From Christensenella sp. UBA1259 (GTDB lineage: Bacteria > Bacillota > Clostridia > Christensenellales > Borkfalkiaceae), in assembly GCA_002308755.1 (NCBI GenBank), contig DBVR01000005.1, positions 1 through 9,532 of the forward strand: a DNA stretch of 9,532 nucleotides, written 5' to 3'. How positions within the stretch are numbered: the first letter of the stretch is position 1; each line of letters starts with the position of its first letter. Of this stretch, positions 1 through 5,681 are shown in pieces. The notes under the pieces were generated by a model. It had not been told where the DNA came from, ran no database searches, and saw only the letters and a list, made by a program, of their open reading frames with translations. Both the position numbers and the translations under genes were made by a program.

Positions 1-855
1 GCTGCCCACGTCGCCCTGCACCAGCCTGTTCATGACCGAAGCCCCCGTCATGTCGGCGTATATCTCGCTGACGGCTTTCTTCTGCCCGTCGGTAAACTCG
101 AAGGGAAACCTTTCGGTTATAAATCTCACGAGTTCAGCTGACGGACAGTCGTATTTGTTTATTCTTACCTGCTCGTTACTGCCCTTTATTACCTTAAACG
201 CCGAGATAAGCGCGAAATATTCTTCGACGGCTATCCTGTCGGCGGCGTTCTGCTGCGACCGCATATCGGTGGGGTTATGCACTTCGCGGAACGCCGAATA
301 TAAGTCGGTAAGCGCGTATTTTTCCCGAAGCGGTTCGGGAATAACGCTTTTCGGCTTTTCGATATCCACCGCGAGTCTTGCGGCGTCTCTTACGACTTTC
401 TGCGTGAGGCCGCCCTTTATCCTGTACTGCGGCACTATCCCCTTTAACCTGAAATTCTTATCGCACGGTTCGAAAGAGGGGTTTGTCAGCGACACTTCGC
501 CCTTATCCGCCCTTACCCTGCCGTAAAAGAGATATTCTTCGCCGACTTTTATTCTCTGGGCGATATACGGCATATTGTACCAGACGACGGAAAAAACGAA
601 ACCTTCCTGTTCGCAGTAAGCCTTTACCATGCCGCCCCTGCCGCGGTGAAAATATCTCGTGGTCGCGGGGATAACGACCTTACCGTAAGTTAACACTACG
701 TCGTTATGATAGGCGTATTTTAAGAGTTGTTTTTCCCTTAAATCGAGATAGGCGCGCGGAAAATACCGCGCAAGATCGGCGGTATCCGTTACGCCCAAAG
801 AAATAAAGTCTTTTTCTCTCGATTCGCTTATGCCCTTTATTTTCGTCAGTTCCAT
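1..855 (-). CDS. recG: ATP-dependent DNA helicase RecG, N-terminal 285 residues (C-terminus beyond window edge)
   Basis: RecG is a superfamily 2 DNA translocase that remodels stalled replication forks and Holliday junctions. The minus-strand frame is open from the ATG at 853-855 to the window edge. The N-terminus reads like a RecG wedge domain: KIKGI near residue 6 and YFPRAYLDL at about 31-39, matching the family's KGIG and YFPRxYxD signatures. An OB-fold-like stretch follows (about 46-150), with VSLTNPSFE at 121-129. FEFTDGQKKAVSEIYADM at about 251-268 is the helicase Q-motif region, and NRLVQGDVGS at 276-285 is the beginning of Walker A, cut at the edge. Roughly 60% of a typical 680-residue RecG is missing. 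The start is chosen because no other start codon exists between the upstream in-frame TAA (the fakA stop) and this ATG. No Shine-Dalgarno sequence is visible; the leader is a terminator U-tract. Order after asp23-fakA matches B. subtilis without sdaAB-sdaAA. Confidence 0.95.
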   Translation of the reverse strand, partial: MELTKIKGISESREKDFISLGVTDTADLARYFPRAYLDLREKQLLKYAYHNDVVLTYGKVVIPATTRYFHRGRGGMVKAYCEQEGFVFSVVWYNMPYIAQRIKVGEEYLFYGRVRADKGEVSLTNPSFEPCDKNFRLKGIVPQYRIKGGLTQKVVRDAARLAVDIEKPKSVIPEPLREKYALTDLYSAFREVHNPTDMRSQQNAADRIAVEEYFALISAFKVIKGSNEQVRINKYDCPSAELVRFITERFPFEFTDGQKKAVSEIYADMTGASVMNRLVQGDVGS

Positions 856-858
856 AAA

Positions 859-885
859 TAAAAAAGGGAAAGAATTTTCTTTCCC
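859..885 (-). terminator. Intrinsic terminator between fakA and recG
   Basis: On the minus strand, GGGAAAGA and TCTTTCCC form a perfect 8-bp stem with a 4-nt A/T loop (9 bp if the loop is shorter), followed directly by TTTTTTATTT. It begins 6 bases after the fakA stop and its T-run ends 3 bases before the recG ATG. It should end asp23-fakA transcripts or reduce readthrough into recG. No promoter for recG is obvious between it and the recG start, so recG probably depends on readthrough or on a promoter inside fakA. Confidence 0.8.
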
Positions 886-891
886 GAAATA

Positions 892-2520
892 TTATTCCAA
901 AGCGATATAGTAGTAATAGATGGGTTGCCCGCCGTAATGTATTTCCACGTCGCAGTCGGGATATTTTTCCTGTATGCGGTCTTTCAACGCGTTCGCGTCT
1001 TCTTCGCTGACGTCCTGACCGTAGTAAAGGGTTATTATCTCTTCGTCGCTTCTTAACTTCTCTATGAGTTCTATGGTAACGTCGGACACGCTTTTGCCCG
1101 TTGCGAGAATCTTCTTATTGTCGAGTCCCATTATGTCGCCGACCGAAAGGTCGAACCCGTAAAGTTTAGTGTTTCTCACGGCGTAGGTTACCTGACCTAC
1201 GGTAACGGCGTCAAGTGCGTGGATCATGTTCGCCTTGTTTTCGTCCACGGAAAGTTCGGGATTAAAGGCGAGTGCCGCCGCAAAACCTTGCGGGATGTTT
1301 CTCGTCGGAATAACGTGGATAGTCTTGTTTTCAACAAGCGATTTTGCCTGTTCCGCCGCAAGAATTATGTTCTTGTTGTTGGGGAAAACGAATACGTTTT
1401 CGGCGTTTATCTTCTGCACCGCGTCGGCTATGTCGCTGGCGGAAGGATTCATACTCTGACCGCCTTCTATAACGGCGTCGACCGACAGGTCTTTGAATAT
1501 CCCCGTTATGCCGTCGCCCGCCGACACGCTCATCATGCCCATTTCTTTCTTTTCTTCTTCGTATTTGCGTAAAAGCGCGCGGTTTTGCTCCAACATATTC
1601 TCTATTTTAAGTTTGTCGAGTTCGCCGAGTTCCAACGCCTTCGTCAGCGCGTTGCCGGGGCGGTTGGTGTGAACGTGCACCTTTACGAATTCCAGATCGC
1701 CTATAACGATAACGCTGTCGCCTATCGTCATAAGATATTCTTTGAAACGCTCTATATCCGCGAGCGTAGTCTTCTTTTTAAGGTTTATAACGAAAAATTC
1801 CGTGCAGTAAGCGAATTCTATGTCGGCAAGGTTAGTAATGTCCGCGTGTTCCAAGCCCGCTTCCGCCGTCTTTTCGGCGGGAAGGACTACGTCGCCGCTT
1901 ATCGCTTCGCCGAGCACGGCTTTATGCATGCCTTCTAATACCAGCATCAGCCCTTTGCCGCCCGCGTCCACGACGCCCGCTTTTTTAAGAACGGGTAGTA
2001 AGGTCGGCGTAAGTTCCAAAGCCGCGTCGCCCGCTTCGATTATTTCCTTAAAGAAAGTCTCGAAATCGGGGCACTTTCTCCTTATGGACTGCGCGGTTTC
2101 CGCTATCATGCGGATGACCGTTAAAATCGTGCCTTCCTTCGGCTTACTGACCGCGCCGTATGCGACTTCCGCACCGCTCTTTAACGCGTTCGCAAAGGTT
2201 TTTACGTCGATTTCTTCTTCCGCTTTCAGTACGTTGCACATGCCGCGAAGTATCTGCGAAAGTATAACGCCGGAATTTCCCCTTGCACCGCGAAGCGCGC
2301 CTTTACTCACCGCTTCCGCAAGGTCGACTATCTTACCGCTCTGACAGGCGAGCGCTTCTTTAAGCGCCGACTGTAAAGTTAAGGACATATTCGTGCCCGT
2401 GTCGCCGTCGGGAACGGGAAAGACGTTCAGCGCGTCCACCACGGGTCTGTTAAGTTCCAATATCTTAGCGGCGTTCAATATCATCTGTTTGAACACCGAA
2501 CCGTTCAACGTTTTTTTCAT
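892..2520 (-). CDS. fakA: Fatty acid kinase catalytic subunit FakA (DAK2/DhaL domain, YloV family)
   Basis: FakA phosphorylates fatty acids presented by a DegV-type FakB partner, feeding exogenous fatty acids into phospholipid synthesis. The N-terminal DhaL-type kinase domain (about 1-205) shows NVFPVPDGDTGTNM at 32-45, whose Asp residues bind Mg-ATP. It is followed by GARGNSG at 78-84, KPKEGTILTV at about 126-135 and VDAGGKG at 184-190. A middle region and a C-terminal YloV-type domain end in the typical GGQPIYYYYIALE. The length of 542 residues is normal for the family (about 550). A GGAG Shine-Dalgarno sequence sits 7 bases before the ATG. It is 45 bases downstream of asp23 with no terminator between, so the two are probably co-transcribed. 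No fakB (degV) gene is in this window; in Firmicutes it usually lies elsewhere. Confidence 0.94.
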   Translation of the reverse strand: MKKTLNGSVFKQMILNAAKILELNRPVVDALNVFPVPDGDTGTNMSLTLQSALKEALACQSGKIVDLAEAVSKGALRGARGNSGVILSQILRGMCNVLKAEEEIDVKTFANALKSGAEVAYGAVSKPKEGTILTVIRMIAETAQSIRRKCPDFETFFKEIIEAGDAALELTPTLLPVLKKAGVVDAGGKGLMLVLEGMHKAVLGEAISGDVVLPAEKTAEAGLEHADITNLADIEFAYCTEFFVINLKKKTTLADIERFKEYLMTIGDSVIVIGDLEFVKVHVHTNRPGNALTKALELGELDKLKIENMLEQNRALLRKYEEEKKEMGMMSVSAGDGITGIFKDLSVDAVIEGGQSMNPSASDIADAVQKINAENVFVFPNNKNIILAAEQAKSLVENKTIHVIPTRNIPQGFAAALAFNPELSVDENKANMIHALDAVTVGQVTYAVRNTKLYGFDLSVGDIMGLDNKKILATGKSVSDVTIELIEKLRSDEEIITLYYGQDVSEEDANALKDRIQEKYPDCDVEIHYGGQPIYYYYIALE

Positions 2521-2565
2521 ATATAAACTCCGATAACGAAAACCGTAAACTTTATTTTTTGACGA

Positions 2566-2916
2566 CTATTTCTCCACGCCGATAACGGAAACGTTCATGG
2601 TGTCCACTATCATACCGGTAAATTTCTCCACCCTGTATTTAACGGAAACTTTCAACGCTTCCACAACGGCTTTTATCGATACGCCGTACTTTACCGTAAC
2701 GGACAGATTGATAAAGATCCTGTCGCCCGAAGTGCGGACTTTTACGCCGCGAACGAAAGAACGCCACTTAAAAAAGCCCACTACTTTCTGCCAGAAATTT
2801 GCGGGCACGAAATCGACTATCCCGTAACTGTCAGTAGATACGTGAGCGATAAAGCGTTCTATAGTATTATCGGAAATGACAATTCTTCCGTAAATATTAT
2901 TCGTTTTGACCGACAT
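2566..2916 (-). CDS. Asp23/Gls24 (YloU) family envelope stress protein
   Basis: This is a 116-residue member of the Asp23/YloU family. Members are small cytoplasmic or membrane-associated proteins linked to alkaline shock and cell-envelope homeostasis; their molecular role is not settled. The opening GRIVISDNTIERFIAHVSTD, the central GDRIFINLSVTVKYGVSI and the closing YRVEKFTGMIVDTMNVSVIG follow the family pattern of an alternating beta/alpha fold ending in a V-V-V strand. No signal peptide or membrane helix is visible. It sits directly upstream of fakA and divergent from rpmB, exactly as yloU does in B. subtilis, which supports the assignment. The ATG is preceded by AAAGGGACGG, a modest ribosome site. 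The N-terminal half contains an unusually aromatic stretch (FWQKVVGFFKW at about 41-51), perhaps a surface for membrane contact (inference). Confidence 0.9.
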   Translation of the reverse strand: MSVKTNNIYGRIVISDNTIERFIAHVSTDSYGIVDFVPANFWQKVVGFFKWRSFVRGVKVRTSGDRIFINLSVTVKYGVSIKAVVEALKVSVKYRVEKFTGMIVDTMNVSVIGVEK

Positions 2917-2942
2917 AATACCGTCCCTTTACTTCACAGATT

Positions 2943-2971
2943 ATTTTACATTATTTAAAAATTTTTTGCAA
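2943..2971 (-). promoter_or_regulatory. Sigma-70/SigA-type promoter for asp23-fakA
   Basis: On the minus strand, TTGCAA (2966-2971) and TAAAAT (2943-2948) are separated by exactly 17 bases of A/T-rich sequence. The -10 element lies 27 bases upstream of the asp23 ATG, giving a short leader of about 20 bases. It is the best match in the rpmB/asp23 intergenic region on this strand. Confidence 0.65.
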
Positions 2972-3001
2972 CGATTTATCGGGAAATATTGAAAATTTTA
3001 C

Positions 3002-3016
3002 CTTATGGGGGATAAG
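3002..3016. repeat. Short inverted repeat with five-G centre
   Basis: CTTAT and ATAAG form a perfect 5-bp inverted repeat around GGGGG. It lies between the two divergent promoters of asp23 and rpmB, about 31 bp upstream of the asp23 -35 element. It could be a regulator-binding site, but arms this short occur by chance in A/T-rich DNA. Confidence 0.25.
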
Positions 3017-3052
3017 TCAAAGCAAAAAATTTGCAAAACTGCTTAAAAAAAC

Positions 3053-3081
3053 TTGCATTTTATCTTTAAATATGTTAAAGT
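3053..3081 (+). promoter_or_regulatory. Extended -10 promoter for rpmB
   Basis: TTGCAT (3053-3058) and TAAAGT (3076-3081) are 17 bases apart. The -10 is preceded by TGT (3073-3075), giving the TGn extended -10 that offsets a weak -35. Transcription would start near 3088, leaving about 32 bases of leader before the rpmB ATG. Confidence 0.55.
3064..3080. repeat. Inverted repeat overlapping the rpmB -10 element
   Basis: CTTTAA (3064-3069) and TTAAAG (3075-3080) are perfect inverted copies around five bases, and the right arm covers most of the rpmB -10 element. Its position would suit an operator. It may also be only A/T-rich coincidence. Confidence 0.25.
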
Positions 3082-3105
3082 ATCTGTTGTTAAAAATCGT
3101 TGAAC

Positions 3106-3112
3106 AGGAGAG
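3106..3112 (+). promoter_or_regulatory. Shine-Dalgarno site that fixes the rpmB start
   Basis: AGGAGAG lies 7 bases before the ATG at 3120. An in-frame ATG at 3072 would add 16 residues, but it lies upstream of the predicted transcription start and would extend L28 beyond its normal N-terminus. The start at 3120 is therefore preferred. Confidence 0.85.
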
Positions 3113-3119
3113 AAGAAAT

Positions 3120-3311
3120 ATGAGCAGAATTTGCAGCGTTTGCGGAAAAGGCAAACTTTCGGGGAATACGGTCAGCCACTCCAACCGCAGAGCACCCCGT
3201 TCTTACAATGCAAATCTTCAGAAGATAAACGTTAAAAAGGCGGACGGGACGGTCGCCAAGGAATACGTTTGCGCAAGATGCATTAAAAGCGGAAAAGTAG
3301 AAAGAGCGTAA
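3120..3311 (+). CDS. rpmB: 50S ribosomal protein bL28, zinc-ribbon (four-Cys) form
   Basis: This is a 63-residue large-subunit ribosomal protein, full length for bL28. It has the family N-terminus CSVCGKG followed by GNTVSHSNRRAPRSYNANLQ (about 15-34), where L28 normally has a SHSNRRTKR-like block that contacts 23S rRNA. It ends in VCARCIKSGKVERA. CxxC pairs at Cys5/Cys8 and Cys51/Cys54 make the zinc ribbon, so this is the zinc-dependent (C+) paralogue type. It stands alone as a single-gene transcript between its own promoter and a strong terminator, divergent from asp23, the same arrangement as in B. subtilis. The stop codon is TAA. Confidence 0.96.
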   Translation: MSRICSVCGKGKLSGNTVSHSNRRAPRSYNANLQKINVKKADGTVAKEYVCARCIKSGKVERA

Positions 3312-3328
3312 GTAAAAAAGTAAAGGTT

Positions 3329-3356
3329 AAAAGCCGCCGATTTCTCGGCGGCTTTT
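3329..3356. terminator. Bidirectional intrinsic terminator between rpmB and rdgB
   Basis: AAAAGCCGCCGA and TCGGCGGCTTTT pair perfectly over 12 bp around the loop TTTC. The G/C core is 8 bp with A/T flanks, so each strand ends in a T-run. On the plus strand it closes rpmB, with more T-rich sequence after it. On the minus strand it closes the rsmA-rdgB unit, whose stop lies 12 bases before the stem. Convergent genes sharing one terminator explain the symmetry. Confidence 0.9.
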
Positions 3357-3367
3357 CGTTTGATTTT

Positions 3368-3955
3368 TTACTTTAACTTTTCTTTTATTACCGCGGCTAT
3401 GGCGTGTATCGCCCTGCTCCTGTGAGATACCGAGTTCTTTTCTTCTTCGGTGGCAAGCCCGAAAGACTTTTTTAAATCGAAAGAGTAAAACACGGGATCG
3501 TAACCGAAACCGCTTTTACCTTGTCTTTCATTTAAAATTTCGCCGAAAGTTTCGCCCGTTTCGGTAAAGACTTCGCCGTTCGGCATATAAAACACCGCGC
3601 AGCAGACGAATTTCGCCCGCCTGTCCTTTACCCCTTGCATATTCTTTAAAAGCAGGTCGTTATTGTCTTCGTCGTCGCCCGTTTCGGAATATCTCGCGCT
3701 GTAAACCCCAGGCGCGCCGGATAACGCTTCCACGCACAGTCCGCTGTCGTCCGCAAGACAGGGAAGGTCGTACTTTTCGCTGACGGCTTTCGCCTTTATA
3801 AGCGCGTTATCGAAAAAAGTTTCGCCCGTTTCTTCTATATCGAAGTTCTCGCCGAGTTCTTTATAAGCCACCACCTTAAATTCGGGCAGCATATCGGAAA
3901 TTTCCCGTATTTTGCCTTTGTTTGCCGACGCCAGAACCAGAACCTTTTTATCCAT
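3368..3955 (-). CDS. rdgB: XTP/dITP diphosphatase (RdgB/HAM1 family)
   Basis: RdgB hydrolyses non-canonical purine nucleoside triphosphates (ITP, dITP, XTP) to the monophosphate and pyrophosphate, keeping deaminated bases out of DNA and RNA. The 195 residues match the usual length. Motifs in order: LASANKGKIREI at 8-19 (substrate-binding SxNxxK), LADDSGLCVEAL at 67-78 (catalytic/metal Asp69 and Asp70), GAPGVYSARYSE at 80-91, SGFGYDPVF at 148-156 and SHRSRAI at 177-183. The start ATG overlaps the end of rsmA by 8 bases. It has a good AAGGAAG ribosome site inside the rsmA coding sequence, so the two are co-transcribed and probably translationally coupled. No odd residues were noticed. Confidence 0.95.
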   Translation of the reverse strand: MDKKVLVLASANKGKIREISDMLPEFKVVAYKELGENFDIEETGETFFDNALIKAKAVSEKYDLPCLADDSGLCVEALSGAPGVYSARYSETGDDEDNNDLLLKNMQGVKDRRAKFVCCAVFYMPNGEVFTETGETFGEILNERQGKSGFGYDPVFYSFDLKKSFGLATEEEKNSVSHRSRAIHAIAAVIKEKLK

Positions 3956-4790
3956 TGCGCGCTTCCTTTATCTTTTCGGTGAGTAAAACGAAATCTTCCG
4001 CAGACAGCGTTTCGCCCCTGCAAAGCGGAGAAAATCCGCAGTCTTCTATACACTTTTTCGCCGTTTCGCGCCTTAACCCCATGGCGTTTATAAGGTTGTT
4101 TTCAAGCGTTTTTCTTCTGCCCGAAAACGCCGCTTTTACCGTTTCCCTTACGGCGGCAAGATCCGTGCCCTTAAACTTATCCTTATCTATATCTATCCTG
4201 ACTACCGCGGAATCGACGTTGGGCACGGGGAAGAACTTTTCCCTGCCGACGCGCATAACTATCTCGGCACTGCCGCGTAAATTTATCCCCACCGTTATCG
4301 CGCCGTAATCGGAATCGCCCGCTCTTGCCGCGAACCTTTCGGCGACTTCTTCCTGCACCATAACGGTCATCGAAAGCACGCCGTCGGCATTTTCCAGAAA
4401 TTTCATTATCACCGGCGTAGTTATATAGTAGGGAAGGTTTGCGACTATCTTATATTGTTCGCCGAGAAGTCTTTTTAAGTTCTGCGGCGTTTCTTTCATT
4501 ATATCCTTAAACTCCAAGGTTACGTTGCCGCAATCTTTAAGGGTTTCTTTAAGCACGGGCTTTAACCTTTCGTCTATCTCGTAGCCGACGACTTTTCCCG
4601 CCCTTTCCGACAACGCTTTGGTAAGCGCACCCGCGCCGCAACCTATTTCAAGCACGGCGTCGGTACTCTCTATCCCCGCTTTTTCCGCTATTTCCGCAAG
4701 CAGACTTTCGTCGGTCAGAAAGTTCTGACCGTACGCTTTTTTCAGCCGTACGCCGTTATTAAACAGCAGGTTTTTGAGTTTGTTGTCCAT
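3948..4790 (-). CDS. rsmA: 16S rRNA dimethyladenosine transferase RsmA (KsgA)
   Basis: RsmA transfers four methyl groups from S-adenosylmethionine to two adjacent adenosines in the 3' terminal hairpin of 16S rRNA, a late 30S assembly checkpoint. It has 280 residues, typical for the family. GQNFLTD at 21-27 is the N-terminal signature. VLEIGCGAGALTKAL at 46-60 is the SAM-binding glycine motif, and GYEIDERL at 69-76 holds the acidic ribose-binding residue. NLPYYITTP at 118-126 is the catalytic (N/D)LPY motif. FFPVPNVDSAVVRI at 186-199 is the conserved KsgA segment, and the C-terminal region (about 205-280) is the small helical domain. A GGGTG ribosome site precedes the ATG. The gene follows tatD after a hairpin, in a cluster that normally contains rnmV. 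No convincing promoter was found in the 117-base gap. Confidence 0.96.
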   Translation of the reverse strand: MDNKLKNLLFNNGVRLKKAYGQNFLTDESLLAEIAEKAGIESTDAVLEIGCGAGALTKALSERAGKVVGYEIDERLKPVLKETLKDCGNVTLEFKDIMKETPQNLKRLLGEQYKIVANLPYYITTPVIMKFLENADGVLSMTVMVQEEVAERFAARAGDSDYGAITVGINLRGSAEIVMRVGREKFFPVPNVDSAVVRIDIDKDKFKGTDLAAVRETVKAAFSGRRKTLENNLINAMGLRRETAKKCIEDCGFSPLCRGETLSAEDFVLLTEKIKEARNG

Positions 4791-4871
4791 TTTTCACCCG
4801 TAAAATCACGAATATTTCCGCCGTTTTTGCGCACCCTGTTACAGAAGGGATATCCTTGAACTTCTACCGAA

Positions 4872-4906
4872 GAAAAGGCACGGGGAAACAGCATGCGTTT
4901 CCCCGT
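4872..4906 (-). terminator. Terminator-like hairpin after tatD
   Basis: ACGGGGAAAC and GTTTCCCCGT form a perfect 10-bp stem with a 7-nt loop. On the minus strand, directly after the tatD stop, it is followed by GCCTTTTC, so the T-run is short and set back three bases. It may terminate metG-tatD partially, or protect its 3' end, leaving some readthrough into rsmA. On the plus strand no T-run follows. Confidence 0.55.
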
Positions 4907-4907
4907 T

Positions 4908-5681
4908 CTATTTAAGTCCGTAAAACAGTCGCTTTGCGTTTTCTTCCGACGCTATCTCTATATCTTCGACACTCGTTCCCCGTATTTCGGCGAGTTTCGC
5001 CGCTATAATCGGTACGTTTTTAGGGGAATTGACCGTGCCCCTTAACGGTTCGGGCGCAAGGTAGGGACCGTCGGTTTCGGTCAATAATCTGTCTTTCGGA
5101 ACGAACGCCGCCACTTCCTTTACGGTTTTGGAGTTCTTAAAGGTAACGCTTCCGCCGAAAGATATATAAAGCCCCAGATTCAAAAGTTCTCTCGCCGTTT
5201 CCCTGCTGCCCGAAAAACAGTGCATCACCCCGCCGTAGCAGAACTTGCCCTTATTGTCCCTAATAAGTTTCACGGCGTCGCCCATGGCTTCCCTTACGTG
5301 GATATTTAAGGGGAGTTTTAAGGAATACGCAAGTTCCGTCTGCGCGAGAAAAAATTCCTTCTGCTTGTCGCAATAGGTCTTGTCCCAGTAATAATCCAAG
5401 CCTATTTCGCCCACGGCTACGCATTTTTCGGCTTTGCAAAGTTTTTCTATTTCGTATATCTCGGAAATATCTTTGTCCTTTAATTCCTGCGGATGCAAGC
5501 CCGCCGCAAAGTATATTTCGGGAAACTCCTGCGCCTGCTTAAAGGCGTACGCGGAACTTTCCGCGCAACAACCTACGTTTATTACCCGTCCTACCCCCGC
5601 CGCCTTAAATTCCGACACCGTGCGGGGAAGATCGCCCTTTAACTTATCGTCCGTCAAATGACAATGAACGTCGATAAACAT
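4908..5681 (-). CDS. tatD: TatD-family metal-dependent DNase/hydrolase
   Basis: TatD-family proteins are metal-dependent hydrolases with a TIM-barrel fold, reported as 3'-5' exonucleases and D-aminoacyl-related quality-control enzymes; the exact physiological role in this clade is not known. The metal-site residues are all visible. They are HCH at 6-8 (DVHCHLTD), the bridging Glu in VGEIGLDYYWD at 90-100 (Glu92), His in NIHVREA (His128), His in MHCFSG (His154) and Asp in TETDGPYLAPEP (Asp204). The length of 257 residues is normal. It begins within the metG stop (TGATG, one-base overlap), so it is co-transcribed and probably translationally coupled to metG, as in many Firmicutes (metS-yabD). 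Confidence 0.93.
   Translation of the reverse strand: MFIDVHCHLTDDKLKGDLPRTVSEFKAAGVGRVINVGCCAESSAYAFKQAQEFPEIYFAAGLHPQELKDKDISEIYEIEKLCKAEKCVAVGEIGLDYYWDKTYCDKQKEFFLAQTELAYSLKLPLNIHVREAMGDAVKLIRDNKGKFCYGGVMHCFSGSRETARELLNLGLYISFGGSVTFKNSKTVKEVAAFVPKDRLLTETDGPYLAPEPLRGTVNSPKNVPIIAAKLAEIRGTSVEDIEIASEENAKRLFYGLK

Noticed and set aside
32..526. 164-residue plus-strand frame at the left edge
   Set aside because: It is the antisense shadow of recG, which translates with family motifs over the whole stretch.
1219..1938. Two long plus-strand open frames (1219-1572 and 1585-1938) opposite fakA
   Set aside because: Both are antisense to a clearly real fakA, have no ribosome sites, and have unusual amino-acid composition. 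They arise from the codon bias of the coding strand.
2989..3016. Second plus-strand promoter (TTGAAA then GATAAG, 16-base gap) for rpmB
   Set aside because: The -10 lacks the conserved first and last T, and the better extended -10 promoter lies closer to rpmB.
3072..3119. Longer rpmB start at 3072 adding 16 residues
   Set aside because: It has no ribosome site, lies upstream of the predicted transcription start, and bL28 begins MSRxCxxCGKG, matching the start at 3120.
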